In this document: piece after piece, positions 26,601-36,772 of the stretch
Layout: every line of letters starts with the position of its first letter
Numbering within the stretch: the stretch's first letter is position 1
Assembly (NCBI RefSeq): GCF_010646885.2
Contig: NZ_CP050700.1
Coordinates: 3,374,501-3,438,500, forward strand
DNA length: 64,000 bases
Direction: 5' to 3'
Origin: Desulfopila sp. IMCC35008
Lineage (GTDB): Bacteria; Desulfobacterota; Desulfobulbia; Desulfobulbales; Desulfocapsaceae
Translations under genes and position numbers: made by a program
Notes under the pieces: model-generated
Databases searched by the model: none
The model's input: the letters and a program-made list of their open reading frames with translations, nothing else
What the model was told of the DNA's origin: nothing

Positions 26601-26814
26601 CCTCGACAAGTTGCAGGATAGGGAAATCGTCTGGATCGTCAACACCTCTCTTGGTAAGCGAACAACTGAGGATTCCTACAGAATACGACGTGCCGCTCTC
26701 GACTTCCACATCTCGTATACAACAACCATCACAGGCGCGGCAGCCGTTGTTAAAGCTATGCAGGATATAAAAGAGCATGTGCCCGGAGTTCAGCCCGTCC
26801 AATACTTTACCTGA
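23602..26814 (+). CDS. carB: Carbamoyl-phosphate synthase large subunit
   Basis: This is the large catalytic subunit, 1070 residues. It has two ATP-grasp halves that phosphorylate bicarbonate and then carbamate, linked by an ammonia tunnel. The first half starts [20 protein letters not shown] and the second has [19 protein letters not shown]. Each half has the PSFTLGG or PSYVLGG and EMNPR or EVNPR metal-binding signature. A C-terminal MGS-like allosteric domain begins near [13 protein letters not shown]. Length and order are standard. Confidence 0.97.
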   Translation: MPKRTDIKKILIIGSGPIIISQACEFDYSGAQAVKALKEEGYEVVLINSNPATIMTDPELADATYIEPITPEFVSKVIEKERPDALLPTLGGQTALNTAIKVAETGILDKYNVELLAADIDVIKKAEGRDEFREAMRTINLKVPESAIVHTLEDAMAAADEIGFPIIVRPSFTLGGTGGGVAYNRQELEDFCTTGLDLSMTTEIMLERSLLGWKEYELEVMRDRNDNVVIICSIENMDAMGVHTGDSITVAPAQTLTDREYQDMRDAAIAIIREIGVETGGSNVQFAVNPEDGELMVIEMNPRVSRSSALASKATGFPIAKIAAKLAVGYTLDEIKNDITRETYASFEPTIDYCVVKIPRWTFEKFPEADDILTTAMKSVGETMAIGRTFKEAFQKGMRSLETGRFGFGGDGKDVLTNIEPEDLEHGLRVPNSKRIAHVYEALKRGMDIQEMFRLTGIDPWFLYNLNQIVETEEEIIQRGFQGLDKSFLRTCKEQGFSDLQLAHLTGTSEDDIRTLRSSEQVTPVYKRVDTCGAEFESYTPYYYSTYEMENEAVETDCKKIVILGGGPNRIGQGIEFDYCCVHASFALREIGVESIMINSNPETVSTDYDTSDKLYFEPLTREDVLNIIEQEKPDGIIVQFGGQTPLNLAVPLAKAGVKIIGTQPDAIDRAEDRKRFQQFLQKLNLRQPDNDTVHNLNEALDAANRIGYPVVVRPSYVLGGRDMRIVYNDQGIRDFMVAVGGTSLEHPILIDKFLKDAIEVDVDALSDGNTTIIGGIMEHVEEAGIHSGDSACVLPPHTLSADIIRQIKDASRAMAKELGVVGLMNVQFAVKEEVLYILEVNPRASRTVPFVSKATGVPLAKLATKVMMGKTLQELGVTGETDISHWAVKEAVFPFDRFDKVDTLLGPEMKSTGEVMGIDDNLGLAIAKAHLAAGSTLPLSGNVFISVRDSDKKAVLPVAKKLVELGFKLVVTAGTSEFLKAEGVPCEYVNKISQGRPHILDKLQDREIVWIVNTSLGKRTTEDSYRIRRAALDFHISYTTTITGAAAVVKAMQDIKEHVPGVQPVQYFT

Positions 26815-26848
26815 TACTACAAAAAATAACCGGTCAGCCCTCGACATC

Positions 26849-26876
26849 CACCCATAATGTTTTACAATTATGGGTG
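26849..26876 (+). terminator. Hairpin between carB and ftsH, possible weak terminator
   Basis: A perfect 10-bp stem (CACCCATAAT at 26849-26858, complement at 26867-26876) has an 8-base loop. Only four T follow after CGA, so it may be an inefficient terminator or an mRNA processing hairpin. The rest of the 164-bp spacer shows no gene. Confidence 0.5.
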
Positions 26877-26978
26877 CGATTTTGAGGCAGCTGGTTTTCT
26901 TCATTTTTTTCTGATACAACTTGAAGAGTTAGCGTAAGCGTAACACAAAATGACTTTCCGGAGCCACTGGAGGACTCT

Positions 26979-28994
26979 TTGAATACTTTTTATAAAAACT
27001 TAAGTATGTGGTTGGTGATTGGTTTAACCATGATCCTGCTTTTTAACCTGTTTAACAAACCCCAAGCTACATCATCCACCATCACATACAGTGAATTTAT
27101 CTCCAGTGTGGAAAACAAGGCGATAACAAGGGTTCAGATAGACGGTGATATTATCAGCGGTATTACCCAGGATGGTAAACCGTTCAAAACTATTTATCCG
27201 ATAGCCGATCGTGAAATGGTGCCAATGCTCCGAGAATTGGGTGTTGATATTAATGTCAAGGAAGTCCAGAAGGATTCGATGTTCATGACCATCTTCGTCT
27301 CCTGGTTCCCGATGTTGCTGTTGATCGGTGTCTGGATCTTCTTTATGCGCCAGATGCAGGGTGGTGGCAAGGGTGGTGCTCTTTCATTCGGTAAAAACCG
27401 GGCACGCCTTATGGAACAGGGACAGAACAAGGTCACCTTTGCCGATGTTGCTGGTATTGACGAGGCGAAAGAAGAACTTGAAGAGATCATCGATTTCCTC
27501 AAAGATCCTCAGAAATTCACCGTACTCGGTGGTCGTATTCCTAAAGGAGTCCTGCTTGCAGGTGCTCCCGGTACGGGTAAGACACTGTTGGCAAAAGCGA
27601 TTGCAGGTGAGGCGGATGTTCCCTTTTTTACGATTTCCGGTTCCGATTTTGTCGAAATGTTCGTCGGTGTCGGTGCATCCAGGGTTCGTGACCTCTTCAC
27701 CCAGGGTAAAAAGCATGCCCCCTGTATCATCTTTATCGATGAGATCGACGCGGTAGGACGACACCGTGGTGCCGGACTCGGCGGTGGCCACGACGAACGA
27801 GAACAGACACTGAACCAGTTGCTGGTGGAAATGGATGGTTTTGAATCCAATGACGGTGTTATCATCGTTGCCGCGACAAACAGGCCCGATGTTCTTGACC
27901 CTGCACTTCTGCGACCGGGTCGTTTCGACCGGCAGGTTGTAGTACCGGTCCCAGATGTGGGCGGTCGCCAGCAAATTCTTGAAATTTACGCTAAGAAAAC
28001 CAAGATGGCCCCAATGGTAGATCTGGAAATCCTGGCTCGTGGTACACCAGGTTTTTCTGGTGCAGATCTCGAGAACCTCATTAATGAAGCTGCCCTGATG
28101 GCCGCTCGTACTGGTGCCAAAGAGATCGATCTCGAATTACTCGAGAAAGCCAAGGACAAGATCATGATGGGTGCAGAACGCCGCTCCATGATTATTACCG
28201 AGAAGGAAAAAGAGGTAACTGCCTATCATGAGGCTGGTCATGCACTTGTCGCCTGGCTGCTACCGGATACAGACCCTATCCATAAAGTCACCATTATTCC
28301 GCGTGGACGTGCATTAGGGCTCACCATGCAGCTGCCGATAGACGAAAAATATACCCACTCCAAAAAGTTCCTGCTTAACTCGATCTGCATTCTGTTTGGT
28401 GGACGTGTAGCCGAAAAGATCATCTTTGATGAGATCACTACAGGTGCTGGAAACGATCTGGAACGGGCTACCGGACTGGCCAGGAAAATGGTCTGCGAAT
28501 GGGGCATGAGCGACGAGCTCGGTCCTCTCACCTACGGTAAGAAAGAAGAGCAGATCTTCCTCGGTCGCGAGATTGCCCAACATCGTGACTTTAGTGAAGA
28601 GACAGCACGGCAGATTGATCTGGCGGTCAAACAGATAATCCTTGATGCCTTAGAAAAAGTCACCACGATACTCGATGAGCATCGTGATATCTTAAAACGG
28701 ATGGCTGAAGACCTGCTGGAGAAAGAGACCATCGTCCTCGATGATATCGAACAGATGATCTATGAACTTCGACCAGGTCAATTTCCGGAAAGAGAACGGA
28801 AACATGCTGCTTCGAAAGCGGCATCAGCGGGAAAAGCTGCTGCTCCGGAACAGAAAGCTGCCGACGAAACTCCGGTTGAGGAGAGTCAACCCGAGCCACC
28901 GGTACAGGAAGATGCTTCAGAGGCGCCAGAAGAAACGCCACCCGAGGCACCTGAAGATAAACCGGAATCTCCTGAAGGGGATAAAACCGCATGA
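26979..28994 (+). CDS. ftsH: ATP-dependent membrane metalloprotease FtsH
   Basis: FtsH is a hexameric inner-membrane AAA+ zinc protease that degrades misfolded membrane proteins and short-lived regulators. The 671-residue protein has two N-terminal transmembrane helices flanking a periplasmic domain. Walker A is GAPGTGKT near residue 195, and Walker B is [12 protein letters not shown]. The second-region arginines are [19 protein letters not shown], and the protease motif is HEAGH near 417. The start is a TTG with a GGAGG site seven bases upstream. The last 60 residues are a proline- and glutamate-rich tail, longer than in E. coli. folP overlaps its stop by four bases. Confidence 0.97.
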   Translation: MNTFYKNLSMWLVIGLTMILLFNLFNKPQATSSTITYSEFISSVENKAITRVQIDGDIISGITQDGKPFKTIYPIADREMVPMLRELGVDINVKEVQKDSMFMTIFVSWFPMLLLIGVWIFFMRQMQGGGKGGALSFGKNRARLMEQGQNKVTFADVAGIDEAKEELEEIIDFLKDPQKFTVLGGRIPKGVLLAGAPGTGKTLLAKAIAGEADVPFFTISGSDFVEMFVGVGASRVRDLFTQGKKHAPCIIFIDEIDAVGRHRGAGLGGGHDEREQTLNQLLVEMDGFESNDGVIIVAATNRPDVLDPALLRPGRFDRQVVVPVPDVGGRQQILEIYAKKTKMAPMVDLEILARGTPGFSGADLENLINEAALMAARTGAKEIDLELLEKAKDKIMMGAERRSMIITEKEKEVTAYHEAGHALVAWLLPDTDPIHKVTIIPRGRALGLTMQLPIDEKYTHSKKFLLNSICILFGGRVAEKIIFDEITTGAGNDLERATGLARKMVCEWGMSDELGPLTYGKKEEQIFLGREIAQHRDFSEETARQIDLAVKQIILDALEKVTTILDEHRDILKRMAEDLLEKETIVLDDIEQMIYELRPGQFPERERKHAASKAASAGKAAAPEQKAADETPVEESQPEPPVQEDASEAPEETPPEAPEDKPESPEGDKTA

Positions 28995-29797
28995 GCAAAA
29001 AGTCATTATCCCCACGGATAATGGGCATTCTGAATGTGACCCCCGATTCGTTTTCGGACGGGGGTCATTTCTATTCATCCGATCTGTCAATCTCCCAGGC
29101 GGAGAAAATGATTGGTGATGGCGCTGATATCCTCGATATTGGAGGAGAATCCACCCGTCCTTATGCAGAACCAGTATCTCTGGAAGAGGAACTTGAAAGA
29201 ACCGTCCCCATCATCAAGGCCATCCGCTCCCGATTCGACATCCCCATCTCCATTGATACCACCAAAGCCGAGGTTGCCAGCCAGGCACTAGATGCTGGAG
29301 CTGATATCATTAATGACATCAGTGCCATGCAAAAGGAACCGGCAATAGTTGAGGTGGCCAAAGATCACGATTGTCCTGTCATCATCATGCATATGCAGGG
29401 CACTCCCGCTGATATGCAGGACCGTCCTAGTTATGACGATGTCCTCGACGAGATTTCATCCTTTTTTGAAGAACGCATCAGGCACCTCACCTCCTGCGGG
29501 ATTGCCAAAAAAAACATCACTATCGACCCGGGTATAGGCTTTGGGAAAACCCTTGCACACAACCTGCGCATCATAAAACATCTCGACCATTTTAATAAGC
29601 TAGGATGTCCTGTACTGCTTGGTCACTCTCGTAAGTCCTTTCTAGGCAATCTCACCGGTCTCGATGTCCCTCTTGAACGCGACCTGCCCACAGCAGTTGT
29701 CTCAGCATTCGCTTTTCGACACAATGTAGACATACTCCGAGTTCACGATGTCGCAGCCACACGAACAGCCCTGAAGATCGCAGAAGCACTCGCCTAG
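28991..29797 (+). CDS. folP: Dihydropteroate synthase
   Basis: FolP joins p-aminobenzoate to the pterin pyrophosphate in folate synthesis. The 268-residue TIM-barrel protein has IMGILNVTPDSFSDGG and ADILDIGGESTRPYAEPVS, the two DHPS signatures. The DPGIGFGKTLAHN motif and the GHSRKSFLG loop follow. The ATG overlaps the ftsH stop (ATGA), so translation is coupled, an arrangement common in proteobacteria. Confidence 0.96.
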   Translation: MSKKSLSPRIMGILNVTPDSFSDGGHFYSSDLSISQAEKMIGDGADILDIGGESTRPYAEPVSLEEELERTVPIIKAIRSRFDIPISIDTTKAEVASQALDAGADIINDISAMQKEPAIVEVAKDHDCPVIIMHMQGTPADMQDRPSYDDVLDEISSFFEERIRHLTSCGIAKKNITIDPGIGFGKTLAHNLRIIKHLDHFNKLGCPVLLGHSRKSFLGNLTGLDVPLERDLPTAVVSAFAFRHNVDILRVHDVAATRTALKIAEALA

Positions 29798-29848
29798 CCC
29801 GAATTTCTCATCAACTCAGACAGTTCGCATGGACGGACCCGTTGTTGA

Positions 29849-29929
29849 ACATTGTGCATAATTTAGTGAGGGACATTACAATACTACTTGATTCGTAATG
29901 CATGGATTAAAACTAAGTCGACACAATGT
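29849..29929 (+). repeat. Long imperfect hairpin between folP and tex
   Basis: Three nested complementary pairs occur. ACATTGTG at 29849 pairs with CACAATGT ending at 29929. TTAGT at 29863 pairs with ACTAA at 29912. CATTAC at 29874 pairs with GTAATG at 29895. Small unpaired bulges separate them. The element is about 81 nt and no U-tract follows, so it is not a normal terminator. It could be a small repeat element or a structured leader of tex. Confidence 0.5.
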
Positions 29930-30003
29930 TCTTATGAATTTCGACCGAACCCGGAACCGCCCAGGAATTGCAGGTTCCTGATCCTTTACCAGCCCAATAC
30001 GCC

Positions 30004-32142
30004 ATGACCACAGTTGCCCATACCTACACCCCTGCCATAAGCCGGCACCTGGGAATAGCTGACAACCACGTCACCTCCACCCTGCAACTCCTTGAGGATG
30101 GTGGTACAGTCCCGTTTATAGCACGTTACAGAAAGGAGAGAACAGGCTCACTGGACGAGCTGCAGATAACAGCCATCCGGGACCAGTTCCAACTCCTGCA
30201 GGAAATCGACAAACGCCGTTCAGCCATTCTCAACAGCCTGGAGAAGGAGGGACACCTGACCGCGGATCTCAAAACATCCCTGCAAAGAGCTGAAAACCTC
30301 ACCGCCCTGGAAGATATATACCTCCCATATAAACCAAAGCGACGCACCCGGGCCATGATCGCACGCGAATCAGGCCTGGAACCACTAGCCGAAGCCATTT
30401 ACACCAGACCAAATGCTCAGCAAACCAGTATTTCGCAGCTGCTTGAAGACATACCTGCTGAGATGAGTCATGATGAGGCCTATGCCGGAGCCCGTGATAT
30501 TATCGCTGAGAAAATCAGCGAACACCAGCCAACCCGCGAATCACTCCGGAAACTATTTGGCCAAAAGGGTCTCATACATTCTGAAGTTGTAAAAAAGCAT
30601 CGGGAGGAGGCCGCAAAATACCGCGACTACTTTGACTGGCAGGAGCCTGCCCTGAAAGTTGCAGGACACAGGCTGCTTGCCATGCTACGGGGTGAGAAAG
30701 ATAAATTCTTGCGTATTTCCCTGCGCCCTCCAGTTGAACAGGCCCTTGAGATCATTTACAGGTTTCATATCAATTCCAAAACTGGCGACATCAACCAGCT
30801 TCGAAAAGCCATCGAAGATGGTTACACCAGGCTGATCGCACCCTCAATGGAAAATGAACTGCGTAAAAGCCTCAAGGAACGTGCAGACAACGAAGCAATT
30901 CAGGTATTTGCCGAGAACCTTAAACAACTCCTCCTGGCGGCACCACTTGGCCAGAAGCGGGTTATGGCGCTTGATCCCGGCTTTCGGACCGGTGCAAAAC
31001 TTGTTTGCCTGGATGCACAGGGGTCATTACTCGAAAACACAACTGTCTATCCAACCCAATCGGCGGCAATGCGTGACCAGGCCGAAGCAACGGTATTACA
31101 GCTTGTACAAAAACACCGAATTGAGGCCATAGGGATAGGCAACGGCACCGCAGGAAGGGAAACAGAAGCATTTATCCGTGAACTCGACCTGCCAGCTGCA
31201 ATAATCATTACTATGATAAATGAGGATGGTGCTTCCATCTACTCAGCCTCTGAAACCGCCCGGGCCGAATTCCCCGATCTTGACTTAACTGTTCGCGGGG
31301 CCATATCCATAGGCCGGAGGCTGCAGGATCCGCTTGCCGAACTGGTGAAGATCGACCCAAAATCAATTGGTGTGGGTCAGTACCAGCACGATGTCAACCA
31401 GACAGCCTTAAAACAGGGGCTCGACGATGTTGTCGAACAGTGCGTCAACAGTGTCGGTGTGGAATTAAATAGCGCCAGCAGAGAACTTCTCACCTATGTT
31501 GCCGGAGTTGGTCCCCTGCTCGCAGAGAAGATCCTGAACTATCGACAGCAGAAAGGTGGGTTCACCAGCCGCAAGGAACTATTGAAGGTAGAACGTCTCG
31601 GCCCCAAAGCATTTGAACAGTGTGCCGGATTCCTACGTGTCACAGCAAGCAGTAATCCCCTGGACAGGAGCGGTGTTCACCCTGAGAGTTACGGTGTCGT
31701 CAAGCGCATGGCTAAAGATCTCAATATCGACACCGACACCCTGATCAACTCCCCTGCGCTGCAGCAGAGAATCAGGATAGAAGATTATGTAACCGTAGAG
31801 ACAGGCTTGCCGACCTTAGGTGACATTATGGAAGAACTGCGTAAACCCGGACGCGACCCACGTCCCGAGTTCAGCCAGTTTCGTTTTGCCGAGAACATTC
31901 ATAAAATAGAAGATCTCGAACCGGGCATGCGGTTACCCGCGATTATCACCAATGTCACTAAATTCGGGGCATTTGCCGATTTAGGAGTTCATCAGGACGG
32001 CTTGATCCACATCAGCCAACTCGCCGACCGGTTTGTCAAAGATCCGTCCGAAGTCGTTCATACCCGTCAACAGGTAACGGTGCGTGTTCTTGAGGTTGAC
32101 ATCCCGCGAAAACGAATCAGCCTCTCCTTAAAAGAGAACTGA
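30004..32142 (+). CDS. tex: Tex-family RNA-binding transcription accessory protein
   Basis: Tex is a nucleic-acid-binding protein involved in transcription and stress tolerance, related to eukaryotic Spt6. The 712-residue chain has the N-terminal Tex domain (VPFIARYRKERTGSLDELQI) and an RNase H-like YqgF domain (RVMALDPGFRTGAKLVCLD). HhH repeats follow (YVAGVGPLLAEKILNYRQQ), then a C-terminal S1 domain (LPAIITNVTKFGAFADLGVH). I chose the ATG at 30004; the frame is open to a TTG at 29968. It converges with the sugar ABC operon with no gap. Confidence 0.95.
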   Translation: MTTVAHTYTPAISRHLGIADNHVTSTLQLLEDGGTVPFIARYRKERTGSLDELQITAIRDQFQLLQEIDKRRSAILNSLEKEGHLTADLKTSLQRAENLTALEDIYLPYKPKRRTRAMIARESGLEPLAEAIYTRPNAQQTSISQLLEDIPAEMSHDEAYAGARDIIAEKISEHQPTRESLRKLFGQKGLIHSEVVKKHREEAAKYRDYFDWQEPALKVAGHRLLAMLRGEKDKFLRISLRPPVEQALEIIYRFHINSKTGDINQLRKAIEDGYTRLIAPSMENELRKSLKERADNEAIQVFAENLKQLLLAAPLGQKRVMALDPGFRTGAKLVCLDAQGSLLENTTVYPTQSAAMRDQAEATVLQLVQKHRIEAIGIGNGTAGRETEAFIRELDLPAAIIITMINEDGASIYSASETARAEFPDLDLTVRGAISIGRRLQDPLAELVKIDPKSIGVGQYQHDVNQTALKQGLDDVVEQCVNSVGVELNSASRELLTYVAGVGPLLAEKILNYRQQKGGFTSRKELLKVERLGPKAFEQCAGFLRVTASSNPLDRSGVHPESYGVVKRMAKDLNIDTDTLINSPALQQRIRIEDYVTVETGLPTLGDIMEELRKPGRDPRPEFSQFRFAENIHKIEDLEPGMRLPAIITNVTKFGAFADLGVHQDGLIHISQLADRFVKDPSEVVHTRQQVTVRVLEVDIPRKRISLSLKEN

Positions 32143-32967
32143 CTACTCTTTTACAGAACCGGCCAGCAACCCCCTGATAAAATACCTGCCAAGTACAATG
32201 TAGATCAGCAGCACAGGCAGGGCCGCAAGAATAGAGCCTGCCATGGGCAGGTTCCAGCTCACCGCCTGTCCACCTGCCAATTGCGCCAACCCGACCGTGA
32301 TCGGATTCGAGGTATGCCGGGTCAGACAGATCCCCCATAAAAACTCATTCCAGACCTGGGTAAACTGCCATAGGGATGTAACAACAAAACCCGGTATGGA
32401 GAGCGGGAAGATAATCTTTCTATAAATAGAAAAGAATCCAGCGCCATCAAGAGATGCGGACTCCATCAGGGAATCCGGTATCTGCGTATAAAAATTTCTG
32501 AAAATAAGGGTGGTAATGGGAAGCCCATACACCACGTGAGCGAGGATCAGTCCTGGCAGGCCACCATACAGGTTCATTGCCCGTAAGGTCTGAAACAATG
32601 GTATCAGGATAACCTGGTAGGGAATGAACATACCGAACAGGAACAGTGTAAAAATTATCTCACTCCCGGGAAATTTCCATTTTGAAAAGACATAGCCGTT
32701 CAGAGAGCCCAGGAGTGTTGACAATGCGGTCGCCCCAATCGTGAGGAGAACCGAATTGAGGATATTTCCTTTAAGTAAGTCAAACGCCTCGCCGAAACTG
32801 CCAGTATTGATAACGGGTGGCAGATCCCAGGATTGCGGAAGCGTAATATCACCAGGGAACTTGAGTGAAGTAACTACTGTCAGGTAGGCAGGCAGGAGAT
32901 ACATCATAGCCAGCAATACCAAAACAGCGTACATGCTGAGCCTTCCGATAGTCATTTTTTGTTTCAT
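32143..32967 (-). CDS. Sugar ABC transporter permease, MalG/GtsC-like
   Basis: This 274-residue inner-membrane permease of the carbohydrate uptake-1 family has six hydrophobic helices. It also has the EAA loop that contacts the ATPase, here [20 protein letters not shown] with the downstream [10 protein letters not shown]. It starts one base before the end of the first permease gene on the same strand, so they are translated together. With the other three genes it forms a complete importer. The substrate is suggested by the binding protein to be glucose or a related sugar. Confidence 0.9.
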   Translation of the reverse strand: MKQKMTIGRLSMYAVLVLLAMMYLLPAYLTVVTSLKFPGDITLPQSWDLPPVINTGSFGEAFDLLKGNILNSVLLTIGATALSTLLGSLNGYVFSKWKFPGSEIIFTLFLFGMFIPYQVILIPLFQTLRAMNLYGGLPGLILAHVVYGLPITTLIFRNFYTQIPDSLMESASLDGAGFFSIYRKIIFPLSIPGFVVTSLWQFTQVWNEFLWGICLTRHTSNPITVGLAQLAGGQAVSWNLPMAGSILAALPVLLIYIVLGRYFIRGLLAGSVKE

Positions 32968-34092
32968 CTACCTGGTCCTCCTCTGCTTATAACTGGAAAC
33001 CAGATAGGGAATGATAAACAGGGCGGCAATAAAAAAGAGGATGATAGCGATTGCCGCGCCCCTCGCAAAATCGTTCGCCCGGAAAGTGGTCAAATACATA
33101 TTAAGGGCAGGATGCCCCGTCTGACCATTATCAGGTCCGGTCATAGCGAAGATGAGATCGAACATTTTCAGAGATATATGCGAGAGAATAATAACCGCCG
33201 AGATGGTTATCGGCTTCACCATAGGCAGGGCAATATACCTGTAATAGCCGGCAGTCGTGGCCCCATCAAGCATGGCTGCATCTCGCAGGTCCTGGGATAT
33301 TCCCGTAAACCCTGCCAGGTAGAGGGCCATTGTATATCCGGAGTATTGCCAGACAGTTGCCAGAATAATACCAAAAGTGGCGGTATTGAAACCGTGCACC
33401 TCCTCCATAAAAAGTGCCTTCGGCAGCAACTCCCCGCCGAACCACCCTGCAGCACCAAGTACAACACCGGGCAACATGAGGAAAAGCAGCCCTTTTCTTG
33501 AATTTTTCCTGATCGTGAGGAATCCGGCAAGAATAAGTATAAATGCCGATATCTGCAAAAAAACAGGCAACAAATTCTGCCAGTTAAACTCTAGTATCGC
33601 ATCATTACTCGAAAGCCAGCGAAAAGTCAGTGGTTCATACCCGGCAAAGGTCGGGAGCAGATTTACGCCACCTTGAGGAGCGAGCATCCAACGCCAGATC
33701 GTTCCCGAAACAATAAAGGAGAGCGACATAGGGTAGAGGAAAACGGTGCGGAAAAATGCCTCGCCCCTCGGTTTATTATCGAGCAGGATAGCAAGAACCA
33801 ATCCTATGCCGATGGCCCCTGCCAACAGAAAGACAGAATAGTATACTGCGTTCACGAGATCCTGTCTGAAACTACCGCCCAGGAATCCGGTAAAGAGATC
33901 CACGTAATTCGCAAAACCGGCGTAATTTTTTACCGGATTTTCAGCAAGGGCCGCCACTCCACCCCAATCGGTCAATGATATCCAGAATGTGTTACCGATG
34001 AATCCGTACACGAATATCCCGATCAGGATGATGGATGGCGACAGGGTAATCAGCGCCTTTAATCTGTCTTTACTGCGCATATACAACTCCAT
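32968..34092 (-). CDS. Sugar ABC transporter permease, MalF/GtsB-like
   Basis: This is a 374-residue polytopic permease. The EAA-type loop is DLRDAAMLDGATTAGYYRYI followed by ALPMVKPITISAVII. It is longer than the second permease because of an extra hydrophobic pair near residues 165-235 (QISAFILILAGFLTIRK region). The long periplasmic loop before it contains LLPTFAGYEPLTFRWLSS. It follows the binding protein gene after an 85-bp gap that carries a perfect hairpin at 34120-34144. The gap may lower permease expression relative to the binding protein. Confidence 0.88.
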   Translation of the reverse strand: MELYMRSKDRLKALITLSPSIILIGIFVYGFIGNTFWISLTDWGGVAALAENPVKNYAGFANYVDLFTGFLGGSFRQDLVNAVYYSVFLLAGAIGIGLVLAILLDNKPRGEAFFRTVFLYPMSLSFIVSGTIWRWMLAPQGGVNLLPTFAGYEPLTFRWLSSNDAILEFNWQNLLPVFLQISAFILILAGFLTIRKNSRKGLLFLMLPGVVLGAAGWFGGELLPKALFMEEVHGFNTATFGIILATVWQYSGYTMALYLAGFTGISQDLRDAAMLDGATTAGYYRYIALPMVKPITISAVIILSHISLKMFDLIFAMTGPDNGQTGHPALNMYLTTFRANDFARGAAIAIILFFIAALFIIPYLVSSYKQRRTR

Positions 34093-34119
34093 TCAACGAC
34101 TGCATTTCTAATCACGTGA

Positions 34120-34144
34120 GGGGTCAGACCTGAGGTCTGACCCC
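34120..34144. repeat. Perfect GGGGTCAGACC inverted repeat inside the sugar ABC operon
   Basis: GGGGTCAGACC at 34120-34130 and its complement at 34134-34144 form an 11-bp stem with a 3-base loop. No U-tract follows on the minus strand. The site sits between the binding-protein and permease genes, where REP-like hairpins stabilise the upstream mRNA in malE-type operons. Confidence 0.7.
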
Positions 34145-34177
34145 GACCAGAAATCCGGTTACGTAGTCTTGGCAGTC

Positions 34178-35440
34178 CTATTTACCAATACCATTCTTCA
34201 TTGCGACCTGCTGGGCTGCCTTGGCAGTAGCTTCAGCATTCCTCGATTTGAGGAACATCTCCATAACCGAGGCAAAATCGTTCATGAACCCCTCATTGGC
34301 AGTAACACCATGGGCAAGAGAACCAACAATGCGATCTTTACCGAAATCAGCTGAGGCTGACTTTGCATACTCGTTATACTTGGACAGGTCACTATCTGTA
34401 CGGGCTGAGATGGAACCTTTCAGTGGGTTGAAAGCATCACTTCCCTCTTTGCTGCCAAGGGTGGAGAGCCAGGCAATAACGTTATCGCGATTAGGCGCAC
34501 CTTTAGGCAGACCGAAGGAGTCGGCCAGGAACATAAATTGTCCACCGGTACCAAAAGAGGCACTCCAGCCAAAACCGGAACCAGGCTTAAGTTTCTTGGT
34601 GGTTGCCATATAACCGGCAGCCCAGTCACCCATCACGTTGAATGCGGCCCGACCGTCAACTACCATATCCGTCGCCTGCTGCCAGGACAGTGAAGACGCG
34701 TCCTTGTTGGTATACTCAAGTACTTTGCCGAACAGTTCCCATGCCTTCACTCCTTCCGGACTGTCAAAGGCCAGTTTACCTGCCCAGAGGGCATCCCAGT
34801 TATCGGCCCCGAGCGAGGCAAGCGCGACAGATTCCCAAAGGTGATTTGCGGTCCAGTTCTGGGCCAATACCAATGGTACAACGTTCTTGGCTTTCAGGAT
34901 TTCGGCAGCGGCAAAGAACTCATCCCAGGTTGTGGGTACCTTGATACCCCATTTTTCCAGGTTCGCAGGAACATACCAGACAACATTCGAACGATGAATA
35001 TTTACTGGAACAGACCAGATACCCGTATCTGTACCGATATTCTTGACCAGTCCTTCCGGAAAGACATCCATCCAGCCCTGTTCTTTGAACAGGAAGGTGA
35101 GATCTTCCATACGATCCGCTTTTACCCAGGTACCGATCAGCTCCTGACCGGCGTGAACCTGAAAAGAATCAGGCGGCTCGCCACCCAGCATCCTGGTCTT
35201 CAGGACCGCCTTGGCGTTAACACCGGAACCACCGGTTACAGTAGCATTGACAACTTCGACACCAGGATTCTGTTTGGTGTAGAGATCAATCAATGCCTGC
35301 AGGGCCGGACCTTCGTCCCCTGCCCACCAGGAAAATATTTCCAGTTGTCCTGAGAGATCCTTTGCCTGTGCGGCCGGAGATCCGAACAGTAATGCAACTG
35401 CAGTCATCGCAACACATACTCCTGTTACCAACCTTTTCAT
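34178..35440 (-). CDS. Periplasmic sugar-binding protein of ABC transporter (glucose/mannose type)
   Basis: This is a 420-residue extracellular solute-binding protein of family 1. A signal peptide (TGVCVAMTAVALLFGSPAAQ, cleavage AQA-KD) precedes the mature chain SGQLEIFSWWAGDEGPALQA. The FSWWAGDEGPALQAL and IGTWVKADRMEDLT regions resemble glucose/mannose-binding proteins of the GtsA type; this is my recognition of the pattern and not a search result. It is the second gene of the minus-strand operon, behind the ATPase gene by about 66 bp. Confidence 0.86.
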   Translation of the reverse strand: MKRLVTGVCVAMTAVALLFGSPAAQAKDLSGQLEIFSWWAGDEGPALQALIDLYTKQNPGVEVVNATVTGGSGVNAKAVLKTRMLGGEPPDSFQVHAGQELIGTWVKADRMEDLTFLFKEQGWMDVFPEGLVKNIGTDTGIWSVPVNIHRSNVVWYVPANLEKWGIKVPTTWDEFFAAAEILKAKNVVPLVLAQNWTANHLWESVALASLGADNWDALWAGKLAFDSPEGVKAWELFGKVLEYTNKDASSLSWQQATDMVVDGRAAFNVMGDWAAGYMATTKKLKPGSGFGWSASFGTGGQFMFLADSFGLPKGAPNRDNVIAWLSTLGSKEGSDAFNPLKGSISARTDSDLSKYNEYAKSASADFGKDRIVGSLAHGVTANEGFMNDFASVMEMFLKSRNAEATAKAAQQVAMKNGIGK

Positions 35441-35506
35441 CTGCTCCTCCTTTTGATGGGATTTCGACGGGTATCTCCCGTCCTTACTGCAACTTGCCTC
35501 AACATA

Positions 35507-36595
35507 CTAATAAACGGCTTCCTCTGTCTGCGGATCAAAAAACAACAACCTCTCCGCATCTATTGCCAATTCAACCTTCTCACCGGGCCGAATACGAATG
35601 CGCCCTTCCAGTTCGGCAACCATAGTGTTGCCTCCCGCCGTAAATTCAATGAGTGATTGCCCTCCCAAAATTTCTGCCACCAGTACCTCCCCTGTAATTC
35701 TCCACTCTGAACTCAACATGTTCAGGTTATTACCACCCTTTATCGCGTCAGGGCGTATCCCCACAAGCACTTGGGTCTCTTCTGCTAATTGCGGAGGATT
35801 GAGAAGTGGCAATTCTATCTCACCAAACCTAACGCTTACAGCGCCTTCTGTAGAACTGATAACCCCGTCCACAATATTGATGGGCGGATTACCGATAAAT
35901 CCGCCGACAAACCTGTTGACTGGTTCCTCAAAGACCTCAATGGGAGTGCCTACCTGCTGGATATATCCGTCTTTCAGGATAACAATACGGTCTGCCAGGG
36001 TCATGGCTTCCACTTGATCATGAGTCACATAGATAGTGGTGGTCTGCATTTTTAAATGGAGCTTTTTAAGCTCCATGCGCATCTGGGTCCGCAGTTGGGC
36101 ATCAAGGTTGGAAAGCGGCTCATCAAACAGGAAGACAGCAGGTTGTCTGACGATGGCCCGCCCCATAGCTACACGCTGCCTCTGGCCACCGGATAATTCC
36201 GCCGGTTTTCGTTGCAGATAGGGGGTCAACTCCAGTATTGCCGCAGCATCCTGCACCTTCTTTTCTATTTCATCCCGGGAAGCTCGCGCCATCCTGAGGC
36301 TAAATGCCATGTTCTCATAAACAGTCATGTGAGGGTAGAGGGCATAATTCTGGAAGACCATAGCCACGTTTCGATCCTTCGGGTCAACCTCATTAACCGG
36401 TCTTCCGTTAATATGGATCTCCCCTCCACTTACCGATTCCAGTCCGGCTATCATCCTCAGGATAGTGGACTTACCGCAGCCAGAAGGCCCAACAAGAACA
36501 ATAAATTCGTTATCGGTGATCTCAAGATCGACACCGTGCACAACCTCAGTTGTGCCGAACCTCTTCACCACCCCTTTCAACTCAACATGGGCCAT
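35507..36595 (-). CDS. Sugar ABC transporter ATP-binding protein, MalK/UgpC-like
   Basis: This is a 362-residue ATPase with a C-terminal TOBE-type regulatory domain, as in MalK and UgpC. Walker A is GPSGCGKST, the signature [14 protein letters not shown], and Walker [17 protein letters not shown]. The H-loop is [15 protein letters not shown]. The ATG at 36595 follows an AGGAG site. An ATG at 36601 is also in frame. It is the first gene of the four-gene importer, directly after the inverted-repeat element at 36616-36765. One such ATPase often serves several sugar importers. Confidence 0.93.
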   Translation of the reverse strand: MAHVELKGVVKRFGTTEVVHGVDLEITDNEFIVLVGPSGCGKSTILRMIAGLESVSGGEIHINGRPVNEVDPKDRNVAMVFQNYALYPHMTVYENMAFSLRMARASRDEIEKKVQDAAAILELTPYLQRKPAELSGGQRQRVAMGRAIVRQPAVFLFDEPLSNLDAQLRTQMRMELKKLHLKMQTTTIYVTHDQVEAMTLADRIVILKDGYIQQVGTPIEVFEEPVNRFVGGFIGNPPINIVDGVISSTEGAVSVRFGEIELPLLNPPQLAEETQVLVGIRPDAIKGGNNLNMLSSEWRITGEVLVAEILGGQSLIEFTAGGNTMVAELEGRIRIRPGEKVELAIDAERLLFFDPQTEEAVY

Positions 36596-36615
36596 ATACA
36601 CACTCCTAAGATTAT

Positions 36616-36765
36616 CCAGGAGTGTGTCGGAGAATTACCATTTGGGTCCGGTTCGAGGCATTTGCAGAAAACTATGCACAGCCATATGACTGATATTCCA
36701 TGCATTATATTTTTACAAATAACAACGAAATGGGCTAAAAGGGTTTTCTCAGACACGCTCCCAGG
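36616..36765. repeat. MITE-like inverted-repeat element, copy A
   Basis: The 150-bp element has terminal inverted repeats. CCAGGAGTGTGTCGGAGAA at the left matches the complement of TTCTCAGACACGCTCCCAGG at the right with two mismatches in the core. The right half, from about 36691 (TGATATTCC...) to the end, is closely similar to copy B at 61137-61211. It lies 21 bp before the ATG of the ABC ATPase, in the same orientation as copy B relative to its gene. No reading frame or target-site duplication could be established. Confidence 0.82.
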
Positions 36766-36772
36766 TAGATTT

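Noticed and set aside
27384..27974. Minus-strand frame of 196 codons inside ftsH
   Set aside because: Shadow of the AAA+ domain; composition and cysteine content look random.
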